Shown here: in pieces, positions 1-9,582 of the stretch
Numbering within the stretch: position 1 is the stretch's first letter
Layout of the letters: every line of letters begins with the position of its first letter
NCBI RefSeq assembly: GCF_000154785.2
Contig: NC_015730.1
Location: 1,550,001-1,614,000, forward strand
From: Roseobacter litoralis Och 149
Lineage (GTDB): Bacteria; Pseudomonadota; Alphaproteobacteria; Rhodobacterales; Rhodobacteraceae
DNA length: 64,000 bases
Direction of reading: 5' to 3'
Notes under the pieces: model-generated
What the model saw: only the letters and a program-made list of their open reading frames with translations
The model's database searches: none
What the model was told of the DNA's origin: nothing
Program-made: the position numbers and the translations under genes

Positions 1-3000
1 TGATTTCGGAGCAGTTGGACCCCGAAGAGATGACCGGCTTGCTGACAGCCTACCGTGTGGCCTGTGCCGAAGTCGTCGAACAATTCGGCGGTTTCATCGG
101 AAATTTCATGGGCGACGGGCTGCTGATCTACTTCGGATACCCGCAAGCGCATGAAGATGACCCGCAGCGGGCGATCCGCGCAGGTCTTGCCATCATTTCC
201 GCTGTTGAAGCGCTGAACAAGGATTTCTCCGCACCTGACGTCTGCCTGAATGTGCGGATCGGGGTGAATACGGGGCTGGTCGTTGCGGCCGATATTGGTG
301 CCGGTGAGCAGCGCGAAAAGATGGCGATTGTGGGGGACACACCCAATATTGCGGCCCGCTTGCAGTCCCTCGCGGAACCCGGCACCGTCGTGATCGGCCG
401 GCGCACCCACCGCCTGATTGAGGGTCTTTTTATCTGCGAGCCGCTTGGTGCGCAGTCTCTCAAGGGCGTTTCAGACCCGATCGAAGTTTTCCGCGTCTGC
501 GAAAGTACCGAGGCGCGCAGCAGTTTTGAAGCAAAATTGCAGCGGGGTCTGACCCCAATGGCGGGGCGCAAAGAAGAACTGAGCCTGCTTGTGAACAGGT
601 GGGATCAGGCCAAGGGCGGCGACGGGCAGATCGTTCTTGTGTCAGGCGAGCCGGGCGTCGGTAAGTCACGCGTTTTGCAGCATTTTCAGATGCAGCTGCT
701 GGCCCAGAATTGCACGGCGATCAGTTTTGTCTGTTCGAATTACAGGCAGGACACGCCGTTCCACCCCGTGATTGATTTCTTTGAACGCACCCTTCAATCT
801 GAGGCGGATAACGCGCCTACGGCCATGCTGGATAAGCTGGACGCGTATCTGGCCGAGCTGGGGTTTGACGTGGCGGAGTACGGCTCCTTGCTGGCCGCGA
901 TGCTTAGTTTGCCCGCCGCAGGGCGATACAACACTCCGGTTCTGACGCTTGAGGACCAGAAAAAACAAACACTCAAAGCGCTTGTGTCCGTTGCCAAGGC
1001 GCTGTCCGAAAAAACTCCGTTGCTGATCCTTGTCGAAGACCTGCAATGGGCGGATCATTCAACCCGCGAGTTTCTGGGACTTTTGGTCGAGCATGTGCGC
1101 ACGTCCCGAATTCTGGTTGTCCCCGCGTTCCGTGCTGATTTCGAACCGCTCTGGAGCAAGCAGCCGCATTTGACGGTGTTGCGTTTGCGCCACCTCAGCC
1201 GTCCTGAGAGCATCGAGTTGATCGAAGGGGTGACGGGCGGTCGGCCGCTGCCTGATGAGGTGCTGGATCATATCTGTTCAAAGACGGACGGCGTGCCGCT
1301 GTTCATCGAGGAATTGACCAAGCTGGTTCTCGAGATGGACCTGCTCAAGCTCGTGAACGGGCGGTATGAGTTGACGGGGCCGCTCGGGGCGACGGCCATC
1401 CCGGATTCGTTGCAGGATTCGTTGATGGCGCGTCTGGATCACCTCGGATCGGCGAAAGAGGCAGCACAGCTTGCGTCGGTGCTGGGGCGCACCTTTGGCC
1501 ACGCGCTGCTTTTGGCGGTGACACAAAAGAGCGAGGATGCGCTGGATGTCGCGTTGACGCGCCTTGTGGATTCAGAACTGCTCTATCGGCGCGGGTTGGC
1601 CCCCGAGGTCGTCTATGAATTTAAACATGCGCTGATCAAGGATGCGGCCTATCAAGGCCTGCTGCACAGCAAGCGACGCCAGCTTCATCTGGACATCGCA
1701 GAGGTTCTGGAGGGGCGGTTCCCGCAGGTGAGCGAGCGCAGCCCGGAAGTTTTATCCTATCATTACAAGGCTGCGGGTGATGTGGAAAAAGCGATCCCCT
1801 TCAGTTTTCGCGCCGGGGATGCGGCGGCGGCGCGCTATGCGTCAACCGAGGCCTCCGCGCATTACCAGTCCGCATTGGATATGGCCAAATCCATTCCGTC
1901 GGACGAATTGTCCGCGAAGCTGCAAATCCGTGCGATCCTGAAACTTGCGAATGTCGCCTCGTCACGCGACCAATTCGAGCGCAACCTTGGCAATCTTGGC
2001 ATGGCGCGAACGCTGGCTGAGAAAATAGACCACAAGATCCGTTTGTGTCAGATACAGTATTGGACGGGTCGGACGTATTATGTGCTGGGCCGGTTTGCGC
2101 TGGCGGCTGATCTGGCCCGTCAGGCACTGGAACTGGCCGAACAGCTGAGTGATACCGACGAGCGGATGAAGACCGGACCCGTCAACCTGCTGGCGCGTGT
2201 ACATTGCCTGCTCGGAGAGCCCGTGGCGGCGATCAACTATGCCTCGCAAAGCGTGCGCCAGATGCACGATGTAGGCGACCACCTTGAGGAAGCGGCCGTT
2301 GCGGGTGTTTTGGCCTTTGCGCTCGCACAACATGGTCAATACCAGCAAGCGATGGATGCGGCCAATCACGGTGTGGCGCTGGCACGTGAGGTTGCACATC
2401 TGCCGACAGAAGCGGCCTGTCTGATGTTTCGCGGGCTGGTGAACGGATGGTTTGGCCATCTGTCAGACGCCACGCCTGATTTTGAACAAAGCCTCTATAT
2501 CTGCGAACAATCGGGTGATGTTTTCCGCAAATACCTGACCTTGGGATGGCGCGGAGAAGCCTGCCTTGTCGCAGGAGAAATCGTCGCTGCGCGCAATCAT
2601 CTGGAACAATGCCTTGAACTGGGGGCCACGCTGGGCACGTCTTTTCACCGCGGCGCGTTTGAGGCTTTTCTGGCGAAGGCGCTTTTGTCCAAGGGTGACA
2701 TCAATACGGCAATGCGGCTCAGTGAGGCGGCGGTCGTGACGGCCACCGAAAGCGGCGAAACCTGGCCGCGCTCCATCGCGTTGCGCGTGGCCACCGAGGT
2801 GCAGATCGCGAGCAGTACGCCGGATATTTCTGCCGCGCAGGCGTCGATCACCTCGGCCATCCAAATCCAGACAGAACGTCAGTGCAAATGTGATCTGGCA
2901 TGGTCCTATCTGGTCAATGGGCATGTCCTTGCTGCTAAAGGCGAACATAAGGAAGCTGCGCAGGCCTACGCGGTCACACGCCGTATGTTTGAAGATCTGA

Positions 3001-3074
3001 ACATTGAGCGTGGGATCGAATTGGCCAAAACGGCTTTGGTCGCTTTGAAAGGTGTCGGCGCGACGGCTGATTGA
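1..3074 (+). CDS. Class III adenylate/guanylate cyclase - AAA ATPase - TPR protein (5' end missing)
   Basis: The reading frame is already open at base 3 and the residues before the first in-window start codon (TTG at 15) continue the cyclase domain (ISEQLDPEE), so the true start lies upstream. The first ~170 residues form the class III nucleotide cyclase catalytic domain, with the typical FMGDGLLIYFGYPQAHEDD and the IVGDTPNIAARLQ stretch. A STAND/AAA_16-type ATPase follows, with Walker A GEPGVGKS near residue 215 and a Walker B-like ILVEDLQWAD near 340. The last ~400 residues are helical TPR-like repeats. The family acts as cytoplasmic signalling proteins that may make cAMP, but their inputs are rarely known. 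No partner gene is obvious, because the next gene is separated by 120 bases and is metabolic. Confident in the architecture, not in the physiological role. Confidence 0.88.
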   Translation, partial: ISEQLDPEEMTGLLTAYRVACAEVVEQFGGFIGNFMGDGLLIYFGYPQAHEDDPQRAIRAGLAIISAVEALNKDFSAPDVCLNVRIGVNTGLVVAADIGAGEQREKMAIVGDTPNIAARLQSLAEPGTVVIGRRTHRLIEGLFICEPLGAQSLKGVSDPIEVFRVCESTEARSSFEAKLQRGLTPMAGRKEELSLLVNRWDQAKGGDGQIVLVSGEPGVGKSRVLQHFQMQLLAQNCTAISFVCSNYRQDTPFHPVIDFFERTLQSEADNAPTAMLDKLDAYLAELGFDVAEYGSLLAAMLSLPAAGRYNTPVLTLEDQKKQTLKALVSVAKALSEKTPLLILVEDLQWADHSTREFLGLLVEHVRTSRILVVPAFRADFEPLWSKQPHLTVLRLRHLSRPESIELIEGVTGGRPLPDEVLDHICSKTDGVPLFIEELTKLVLEMDLLKLVNGRYELTGPLGATAIPDSLQDSLMARLDHLGSAKEAAQLASVLGRTFGHALLLAVTQKSEDALDVALTRLVDSELLYRRGLAPEVVYEFKHALIKDAAYQGLLHSKRRQLHLDIAEVLEGRFPQVSERSPEVLSYHYKAAGDVEKAIPFSFRAGDAAAARYASTEASAHYQSALDMAKSIPSDELSAKLQIRAILKLANVASSRDQFERNLGNLGMARTLAEKIDHKIRLCQIQYWTGRTYYVLGRFALAADLARQALELAEQLSDTDERMKTGPVNLLARVHCLLGEPVAAINYASQSVRQMHDVGDHLEEAAVAGVLAFALAQHGQYQQAMDAANHGVALAREVAHLPTEAACLMFRGLVNGWFGHLSDATPDFEQSLYICEQSGDVFRKYLTLGWRGEACLVAGEIVAARNHLEQCLELGATLGTSFHRGAFEAFLAKALLSKGDINTAMRLSEAAVVTATESGETWPRSIALRVATEVQIASSTPDISAAQASITSAIQIQTERQCKCDLAWSYLVNGHVLAAKGEHKEAAQAYAVTRRMFEDLNIERGIELAKTALVALKGVGATAD

Positions 3075-3194
3075 CATCATGGCAGCAATGCAGTGCTGTT
3101 ATTGGCGCGCAATGTGCATGGACAATTGCCCCGAATCCCAGCACCGTCCAACCGGCAAAATGAGTGCCTGTAGCCGGAACTGAGGACGACGAAA

Positions 3195-5384
3195 ATGGAT
3201 CGTGCTGGGATCGTTCACGAGAACTTTCTGAAACGCGTCGCGGCGCATGATTTTCCGGATGGGTCCGCCGCGCGGCGTGATGTGCCGCAGGAAAAAATGG
3301 TTGAGGTTTTCCGCGCGCAATGTCTGTCGCGCCAGCTTGATCGGACGAGCCGCGCAATGCAAAAGGCGGGGCAGGGGTATTACACCATCGGCTCCAGCGG
3401 GCATGAGGGCATGGCGGCGGTTGCTGAAAGCCTGCGCCCGACAGATATGGCCTTTTTGCATTACCGCGACGCCGCTTTTCAGATCCAACGCGCGGCACAG
3501 GTGCCGGGACAGACGCCGGCATGGGATATCCTGCTGAGTTTTGCCACGTCGCGCGATGATCCGATCTCAGGCGGGCGGCACAAGGTCCTGGGGTCCAAGG
3601 CGCTCAACATCCCGCCGCAGACCTCGACGATTGCAAGCCATATGCCCAAGGCGGTGGGGGCCGCTTATTCGATTGGTCTGGCGCGTCGCCTGAAACCTGA
3701 CCAGTCCACGCTGCCCCATGATGCGGTGGTCATGTGTTCATTTGGCGATGCATCGGCCAATCATTCCACGGCGCAGGGCGCAATCAACGCGGCCTGCTGG
3801 AGCAGTTATCAATCGGTGCCCATGCCACTGCTGCTGGTCTGTGAAGACAATGGCATCGGCATTTCGACCCCAACGCCTGAGGGGTGGATTGCGGCCAATT
3901 TCGCGCACCGTCCGGGCCTGCGCTATTTTGCCTGCAATGGTCTCGATATGACCGAAACCCTCGCTGTTGCGGGGGCTGCGGCGGCATATGTGCGGCGCCA
4001 TCGCAAGCCTGCGTTTTTGCATCTGCGCACTATTCGTCTTTATGGTCATGCAGGGTCAGATGTTGAGGCGACCTATCGCAGCCCACAGGCCATTGCGGCA
4101 GATGAAGCCAATGACCCCTTGTTGCACAGTGTCCGGCTGATGCACGAACGGCAGGCCTGCGGGCCCCAAGAAGCCTTGGAAATCTATCAAAACGCGGGCA
4201 CACAATGCACGCGACTAGCCGCACAAGCGGTGACGCGACCGCGCCTGAAAACCAGCGAAGACGTCGCCGCCAGCCTGATCCCGCCAGCGCGGCAGGTCGT
4301 GCCCAGCAACGGGCCGGATGCCAGCGAACGCGACGCGCTTTTCGGTAGTGACTTGCGCGCCATGGCAGAGCCACAGCCCATGGGGCGGCTGATCAGCTGG
4401 GCGCTGGCTGATCTGATGCTTGAGCACGGCGAGGTTATCGTTGCTGGCGAAGATGTCGGTCGCAAGGGTGGCGTTTACGGTGCGACGCAAAAGCTGCAGG
4501 CGCGATTTGGCCCGGACCGGGTTATTGATACGCTGCTGGATGAACAATCCATTCTGGGCCTCGCGTTGGGACTGGCGCACAACGGTTTTGTTCCGATCCC
4601 GGAAATCCAGTTCCTCGCCTATCTGCACAATGCCGAGGATCAACTACGTGGTGAGGCTGCGACGCTCAGTTTTTTCTCGGATGGTCAGTTTACCAACCCG
4701 ATGGTGCTGCGGATTGCGGGGTTGGGGTATCAAAAGGGATTTGGCGGACATTTTCACAACGACAACAGCCTTGCCGTTCTGCGCGACATTCCGGGGCTTG
4801 TGATCGCATGTCCGTCCAATGGGGCGGATGCGGCGATGATGCTGCGCGAAGCGGTGCGGCTGGCGCGCGAAGAACAGCGCGTGGTGGTCTTTATCGAGCC
4901 GATCGCGCTTTACCCGATGCGCGATCTGCACGTAGCGGGCGACGGCGGATGGCTGCACCACTACCCCGCACCGGATCAGCGGATCGATCTTGGCGATGTG
5001 GGCGTGGTTGGGGATGGCACGGATATCGCGCTGGTTTCCTATGGCAACGGGCGGTATCTGTCCGAAAAAGCGGCCAAGGTGTTGGCAGAAAAGGGTGTTG
5101 GGACCCGCGTGATTGATATCCGCTGGCTGGCCCCGCAGCCCGATGCGGCGATCCTTGCGGCCACGCAGGATTGTGCTTCGGTGCTGATCGTCGATGAGTG
5201 CCGCCGCACGGGCAGTCAGTCCGAGGCTTTGCTGAGCCTTTTTGCCGAAGCGGGGCGGACCCGGGTGGCGCGCCTCACCGCAGAGGATTGTTTTATCGCA
5301 ACCGGGCCTGCCTATGCGGCGACGCTTCCCTCGGTCGAGGGTATCGTGTCTGCGGCACTCGGACTGGCGCAGGGTGCATCATGA
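3195..5384 (+). CDS. Fused alpha/beta thiamine-diphosphate dehydrogenase E1 component
   Basis: A 729-residue protein carrying an E1 alpha half (about 1-370) and an E1 beta half (about 390-729) in one chain, as in fused 2-oxoisovalerate or pyruvate/acetoin-type E1 enzymes. The alpha half has the ThDP/Mg motif from GDASANHS to EDNGIGIST. The beta half has the standard VIVAGEDVGRKGGVYG, DEQSILGLALG and FIEPIALYP segments. E1 enzymes decarboxylate a 2-oxoacid and pass the acyl group to a lipoylated E2. No E2, E3 or lipoyl-domain gene lies in the window, and the next gene, overlapping by 4 bases, is acyltransferase-like. Substrate unknown; branched-chain 2-oxoacids are the default guess. ATG at 3195 precedes the first conserved segment by a plausible leader. 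Confidence 0.85.
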   Translation: MDRAGIVHENFLKRVAAHDFPDGSAARRDVPQEKMVEVFRAQCLSRQLDRTSRAMQKAGQGYYTIGSSGHEGMAAVAESLRPTDMAFLHYRDAAFQIQRAAQVPGQTPAWDILLSFATSRDDPISGGRHKVLGSKALNIPPQTSTIASHMPKAVGAAYSIGLARRLKPDQSTLPHDAVVMCSFGDASANHSTAQGAINAACWSSYQSVPMPLLLVCEDNGIGISTPTPEGWIAANFAHRPGLRYFACNGLDMTETLAVAGAAAAYVRRHRKPAFLHLRTIRLYGHAGSDVEATYRSPQAIAADEANDPLLHSVRLMHERQACGPQEALEIYQNAGTQCTRLAAQAVTRPRLKTSEDVAASLIPPARQVVPSNGPDASERDALFGSDLRAMAEPQPMGRLISWALADLMLEHGEVIVAGEDVGRKGGVYGATQKLQARFGPDRVIDTLLDEQSILGLALGLAHNGFVPIPEIQFLAYLHNAEDQLRGEAATLSFFSDGQFTNPMVLRIAGLGYQKGFGGHFHNDNSLAVLRDIPGLVIACPSNGADAAMMLREAVRLAREEQRVVVFIEPIALYPMRDLHVAGDGGWLHHYPAPDQRIDLGDVGVVGDGTDIALVSYGNGRYLSEKAAKVLAEKGVGTRVIDIRWLAPQPDAAILAATQDCASVLIVDECRRTGSQSEALLSLFAEAGRTRVARLTAEDCFIATGPAYAATLPSVEGIVSAALGLAQGAS

Positions 5385-6424
5385 GCAAAACCGCAGTTGT
5401 GATTTGCCCCGGTCGCGGCACCTATACGAAAAGCGAACTGGGATATCTTGCGCGCCATCACAGCGATGCCTTGGACCACCTCGCGGCGTTTGACCGCGAA
5501 AGAACCGCGCTGGGACAGCAGACGCTGGCCGAACTCGATGGTGCTGCGCGCTATCAGCAGGCCTTTCACACGCGGGGCGATCACGCTTCGGCCCTGATTT
5601 ATACCGCGTCGTTTCTGGATGCGCAGAAAATACCGGAGCAGATCGAAGTGGTCGGTGTGACCGGAAATTCGATGGGGTGGTATTCGGCACTGGCCGTTGC
5701 GGGGGCCGCGAAACCAGTCGATGCGTTCAGGATTGTCAACACAATGGGCACGCTGATGCAAGACAGCATGATCGGCGGGCAGTGTCTCTATCCGTTTGTG
5801 GATGAGAATTGGCAGCAGATACGGGGGCTGCGTGACACGTTGCTGGAGCAGGTCGCGCAGATCGGGCGGCGCCCTGATCACAGTCTTGCGGTTTCAATTC
5901 ATCTGGGCGGTATGCTGGTCGTCGCAGGGAATGAAGCCGGTCTGTCCGCATTTGAACAAAGTGTTACACCTGTGCAGGGGCGTTATCCGATGCGGCTTCC
6001 AAATCACGCCGCGTTTCATACCGCCCTGCAGGAACCTGTCGCGGCGCAGGGGCGCGCAGCCCTCAGCGCGGGACTTTTCCAGCCGCCGCAGGGTCCGATC
6101 ATCGATGGGCGTGGGGCAGTCTGGTATCCAAAGTCGTGCACAACAGAAGACCTTCGCGATTATACCCTTGGCCATCAGGTGGTAGCCCCCTACGATTTCA
6201 CCCGCGCAATCACAGTTGCAGCCCATACATTTGCCCCTGACGTCTTTATCATCACAGGTCCGGGCACCACGCTGGGCGGGGCGGTCGCGCAAGCGCTGAT
6301 CTCGATCGAGTGGCAGGGGCTGACCAGCAAGGAAGACTTCCAAACCCGCCAGCGAACGGATCCTGTGCTGCTGTCCATGGGATTGGCCGAGGATCGGTCG
6401 CGCCTGATGTGCGCGGGTTTTTGA
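5381..6424 (+). CDS. Malonyl-CoA:ACP transacylase-like acyltransferase
   Basis: The ATG at 5381 overlaps the stop of the E1 gene (ATGA), giving 347 residues and implying translational coupling. The fold assignment rests on a FabD-like nucleophile elbow, GNSMG with Ser97, and a downstream histidine in AAFHTAL (His213), plus a late ITGPGTTLGG loop. The canonical GHSxG is altered to GNSMG. FabD-type enzymes move acyl groups from CoA to acyl carrier protein, but this protein sits with an E1 dehydrogenase rather than fatty-acid or polyketide genes. It may move the acyl product of E1 or act as a stand-alone transferase. That is inference; the donor and acceptor cannot be read from sequence. Confidence 0.7.
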   Translation: MSKTAVVICPGRGTYTKSELGYLARHHSDALDHLAAFDRERTALGQQTLAELDGAARYQQAFHTRGDHASALIYTASFLDAQKIPEQIEVVGVTGNSMGWYSALAVAGAAKPVDAFRIVNTMGTLMQDSMIGGQCLYPFVDENWQQIRGLRDTLLEQVAQIGRRPDHSLAVSIHLGGMLVVAGNEAGLSAFEQSVTPVQGRYPMRLPNHAAFHTALQEPVAAQGRAALSAGLFQPPQGPIIDGRGAVWYPKSCTTEDLRDYTLGHQVVAPYDFTRAITVAAHTFAPDVFIITGPGTTLGGAVAQALISIEWQGLTSKEDFQTRQRTDPVLLSMGLAEDRSRLMCAGF

Positions 6425-6506
6425 AACGCTGCTAGGTCGTACAGACCTGACATGTGTCACGCTTTGCCAGCGAAATAGCACAATCCGTGCGGCGGATCTG
6501 GCGGTC

Positions 6507-7460
6507 TTACTGGATGATGGATTGGGCCAGTTGTTCGCCTGCAATCTGCCCGATTGTGCGCGCGGGCAGGCTGATGGTGGTCAAGGCCGGTTCCATTTCT
6601 TTTGACCCTTTGAAATCGCCTATTCCGATGACCGACAAATCCTCTGGAACACATAGGTTCAGGCGTCGTGCCGCATGGATGGCCCCAAGGGCCAAGACGT
6701 CATTGCCACATAAAATGGCCGTGGGGCGTCTGTCGGCAGACAGCAGATTGATCACGGCGTCCTTGCCATCGGCGATGCTATAACGCGCCTGTTGGGTCCA
6801 GGACGGGGGCAGGTCGGAACAGTGCAGGGACAGGACCGAAAGCGCGCCGTCATGTCTGGCGCGCGCCCGGTCATTACCGGCAACAGGGGGGAAAACCACG
6901 GCGATTTCGCGATGCCCCAGATCGATGAGGTGCTGTGCTGCCAAACGGCCCGCCTGCCAATTGTCCGCCCCAACGCAGGAAAGCCGGGAGGCCGCATCAT
7001 AGTTCCAAATGGTGATCGCCGGAATGGCCTGACTGTTGATCAATTGGTAGGTTTCGTCGCTGTGATCCAGCCCAATCAGGGCAACGCCATCCACGCGGTG
7101 TTCCAGAAACTTGCGTAGCACCGCATATTCGCGTTCGAGATCATAGCCATGGGAGGCGACAAGGATCGTGAACCCATGCGCATCCACGCTTTCGGAAAAA
7201 GCCTGTATCACTTCGGCGAAAATCGTATTGTCGATGGTCGGCAGTACAAGCCCTATTGTGCCACTGCGAATGCCATGCATGGTCTGCGCAGCGCGGTTGC
7301 GGATATAGCCCAGTTTGCGCACGGCGCGGTCGATCTTTTTACGAGTCGCAGGATTGACTAACCCGGGGTGATTGAAGCTGCGCGACACAGTGGAAATCGA
7401 GACCTTCGCGGCATTTGCAACCGCCACAATGTCAGCATTTTTTGGTTTTTTATCAGCCAT
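6507..7460 (-). CDS. LacI-family transcriptional regulator
   Basis: A 317-residue LacI/GalR protein. The N-terminal helix-turn-helix (ADIVAVANAAKVSISTVSRS, about residues 9-28) is followed by the hinge helix region and a periplasmic-binding-protein-like effector domain. It is divergent from the tctABC operon across a 100-base gap containing dyad elements, so it most likely controls that operon and itself. The inducer would be the transported carboxylate or a metabolite of it; nothing in the sequence identifies it. It converges with the acyltransferase gene on the other side. Confidence 0.9.
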   Translation of the reverse strand: MADKKPKNADIVAVANAAKVSISTVSRSFNHPGLVNPATRKKIDRAVRKLGYIRNRAAQTMHGIRSGTIGLVLPTIDNTIFAEVIQAFSESVDAHGFTILVASHGYDLEREYAVLRKFLEHRVDGVALIGLDHSDETYQLINSQAIPAITIWNYDAASRLSCVGADNWQAGRLAAQHLIDLGHREIAVVFPPVAGNDRARARHDGALSVLSLHCSDLPPSWTQQARYSIADGKDAVINLLSADRRPTAILCGNDVLALGAIHAARRLNLCVPEDLSVIGIGDFKGSKEMEPALTTISLPARTIGQIAGEQLAQSIIQ

Positions 7461-7473
7461 ATACAGTGCCTAA

Positions 7474-7513
7474 TTCATGCATTTTATGAAAACATTTGCA
7501 AAACTATTTTCAT
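7474..7513. promoter_or_regulatory. Candidate operator region between lacI-family gene and tctA
   Basis: Overlapping dyads lie in the divergent gap: TTCAT (7474-7478) with ATGAA (7486-7490), then ATGAAAA (7486-7492) with TTTTCAT (7507-7513), enclosing the palindrome TTTGCAAA (7495-7502). The surroundings are AT-rich compared with the coding DNA. Position and symmetry fit a LacI-family operator, although the central CG typical of many such sites is GC here. Confidence 0.45.
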
Positions 7514-7560
7514 GCCTTAGCCTGAAAGGTCAAGAACGTCCTGACGGGAGGGGGGCCTGA

Positions 7561-9072
7561 ATGGAGTTTATCTATTATTTCGGTGATGTATTCACGCCGG
7601 TCAACTTTGCGTTGTTACTCTTGGGCACGATTGGCGGGCTTGTGCTTGGGGCCACGCCGGGTTTGTCCCCGACCATGGCCGTTGCCTTGCTGATCCCCTT
7701 CACCTTTCATCTGGACGCGACGCAGGGTCTGATTTTGCTGGGCGCAGCCTATACATCAACCGTTGCAGGCGGGGCAGTTTCGGCGATCTTGCTCAAGATT
7801 CCCGGCGCACCTGCCAATATTGCCACCACGCTGGACGGCCACACGATGGCGCAGAATGGTGAGGGGACCAAAGCCCTGCAACTTAGTTTTCTGTCTTCTG
7901 CAGTGGGGGGCATTTTCGGGGTCCTGCTGTTGATCTTTCTCACGCCCGTTCTGGCCAAATGGGCCCTGGCGTTCGGGCCTTCGCATCTGTTCTGGCTGGC
8001 CATTCTGGGGGTCACTGTCATCGGCACGCTCGACAGTAAATCCGTGGTCAAAGGACTGTTGTCGGGCTGTATTGGCCTGTGGCTGGCGACCATCGGGTTT
8101 GACGATATCATGGGCGCGCAGCGCTTTATTTTTCATGATGCGCTTGGGGGCGGGATTAACATTATCGCCGCGCTGATCGGGCTTTTCGCGATCCCGCAGG
8201 TCATCACCATGTTTGCAAAGGGGCGGCGGGATGACGGCACCGAAGTGCTGCAAGTGCAAAAGCATTCCGTAGTAGAGGCCATGCGCGCCTTGTTGAAATA
8301 CCCGCGTGCGATGTTCATCGGCATGTCCACGGGGTCGATCATCGGCCTGATCCCCGGCGTCGGCGGGCAGATCGCCGGGCTGGTTGCCTATGATCAGGCC
8401 AAGAAGTTTTCGCCGGAGCGTGAGAAATTCGGCAAGGGCCACCCCGAAGGCGTGATTGCGGCTGAATCTGCCAACAATGCAATGGTCGGCCCCTCGCTCG
8501 TGCCACTGTTGACCTTGTCTATTCCCGGCTCACCCACCGCTGCGGTGCTTTTGGGCGGTCTGCTGATCCATGGGATTTTCCCTGGATCGGACCTTTTTGA
8601 CAATCACCCCGATGTCGCGTGGACCTTCATCAATTCGATGCTGATCGGGCAGGTGCTGATGTGCATCTTTGGCCTTTATGTTGCGGGGCTTGCGGCGCGT
8701 GTCGCTCAGGTGCCGCAGTCGCTGATGGCGGCGGTCGTTCTGGGGCTTGCGCTCTTTGGCAGCTATTCGGTGCAGTCCAGCATGGGCGATGTATATGTCA
8801 TGGCCGCGTTGGGCATCATGATGTATTTTCTTGAGCGGTTCGGCTTTTCGGCGGCCCCTCTGGTGCTGGGTCTGATCCTTGGTCCGATTGCTGAATCCAA
8901 CTTTATCCAAGGGTCGATGATTGCCAATGCCACCGATGGGCTGGGGCCTTATTTCCTGGGCGGTCCGCTGAACCTGTTCCTGATCGCCGCCGTGATTGCA
9001 TCCATCGCTTATTCCGCATGGATGGAGGTCCGCAAGCGTCGATATGTCTCGAAAGAGGAGATCATGGTATGA
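7561..9072 (+). CDS. tctA: Tripartite tricarboxylate transporter, large permease TctA
   Basis: A 503-residue inner-membrane protein with about twelve hydrophobic segments and the TctA signature near the N-terminus (GLVLGATPGLSPTMAVALLIPF) and its internal repeat (IIGLIPGVGGQIAGLVAY). TctA forms the transport channel of the ion-driven tripartite tricarboxylate transporter and works with TctB and the periplasmic TctC. It is the first gene of a + strand operon; the RBS-like GGGAGGGG lies just upstream of the ATG. Its stop overlaps the tctB start. The genes that follow suggest a small (possibly sulfonated) carboxylate as substrate. Confidence 0.93.
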   Translation: MEFIYYFGDVFTPVNFALLLLGTIGGLVLGATPGLSPTMAVALLIPFTFHLDATQGLILLGAAYTSTVAGGAVSAILLKIPGAPANIATTLDGHTMAQNGEGTKALQLSFLSSAVGGIFGVLLLIFLTPVLAKWALAFGPSHLFWLAILGVTVIGTLDSKSVVKGLLSGCIGLWLATIGFDDIMGAQRFIFHDALGGGINIIAALIGLFAIPQVITMFAKGRRDDGTEVLQVQKHSVVEAMRALLKYPRAMFIGMSTGSIIGLIPGVGGQIAGLVAYDQAKKFSPEREKFGKGHPEGVIAAESANNAMVGPSLVPLLTLSIPGSPTAAVLLGGLLIHGIFPGSDLFDNHPDVAWTFINSMLIGQVLMCIFGLYVAGLAARVAQVPQSLMAAVVLGLALFGSYSVQSSMGDVYVMAALGIMMYFLERFGFSAAPLVLGLILGPIAESNFIQGSMIANATDGLGPYFLGGPLNLFLIAAVIASIAYSAWMEVRKRRYVSKEEIMV

Positions 9073-9539
9073 GCGACATCAATCTGCCGCGTGTCCAGCA
9101 TATCGTCGCATCTGGCTGCGTCGTGGTGGTGGGCCTGTGGGTCACATTCCTGAGCTATACACAACAACCGGCTGAGGCCTTTCTGTTTCCACGGCTGATT
9201 TCAACCGTCTTTGCCGTGCTGGCCATTTGGACATTCGTCAAGGCCTGCCTCGGGTGGACCAAGGTCGGGGCGGGTGTCTCGGGGGATGCCTTTATCCGCA
9301 TGCTGCCGGGCCTCATCGTCGCGATTGTCTATATCTTCTGGGCGGCGAAAACGCTGGGGTTCTACACGGCCACGGCCATCGCCTTTTTCCTGCTGTTCAC
9401 CCTTTACGACCCGGCGCCGCATTCGCAGGTCAAGTCATGGGTCAAGCGCATTTTCGCCACCGGCTGCTTCATTGCAGTCATGTACGGCCTCTTTGCCGTT
9501 CTTTTGAAAGTCTACACACCGCGTGAGGTCTTTTTCTAA
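9069..9539 (+). CDS. tctB: Tripartite tricarboxylate transporter, small permease TctB
   Basis: A 156-residue protein starting at an ATG that overlaps the tctA stop (ATGA). It has four predicted membrane segments (for example around GCVVVVGLWVTFLSY and MLPGLIVAIVYIFWAA), the layout of the small membrane subunit of TTT systems. An upstream in-frame start inside tctA would add 17 residues not expected for the family. It is believed to stabilise or assist TctA. Confidence 0.88.
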   Translation: MSDINLPRVQHIVASGCVVVVGLWVTFLSYTQQPAEAFLFPRLISTVFAVLAIWTFVKACLGWTKVGAGVSGDAFIRMLPGLIVAIVYIFWAAKTLGFYTATAIAFFLLFTLYDPAPHSQVKSWVKRIFATGCFIAVMYGLFAVLLKVYTPREVFF

Positions 9540-9582
9540 CGACAAACACGCGGATCACATAACCTTTAGGGAGGATTGAAGA

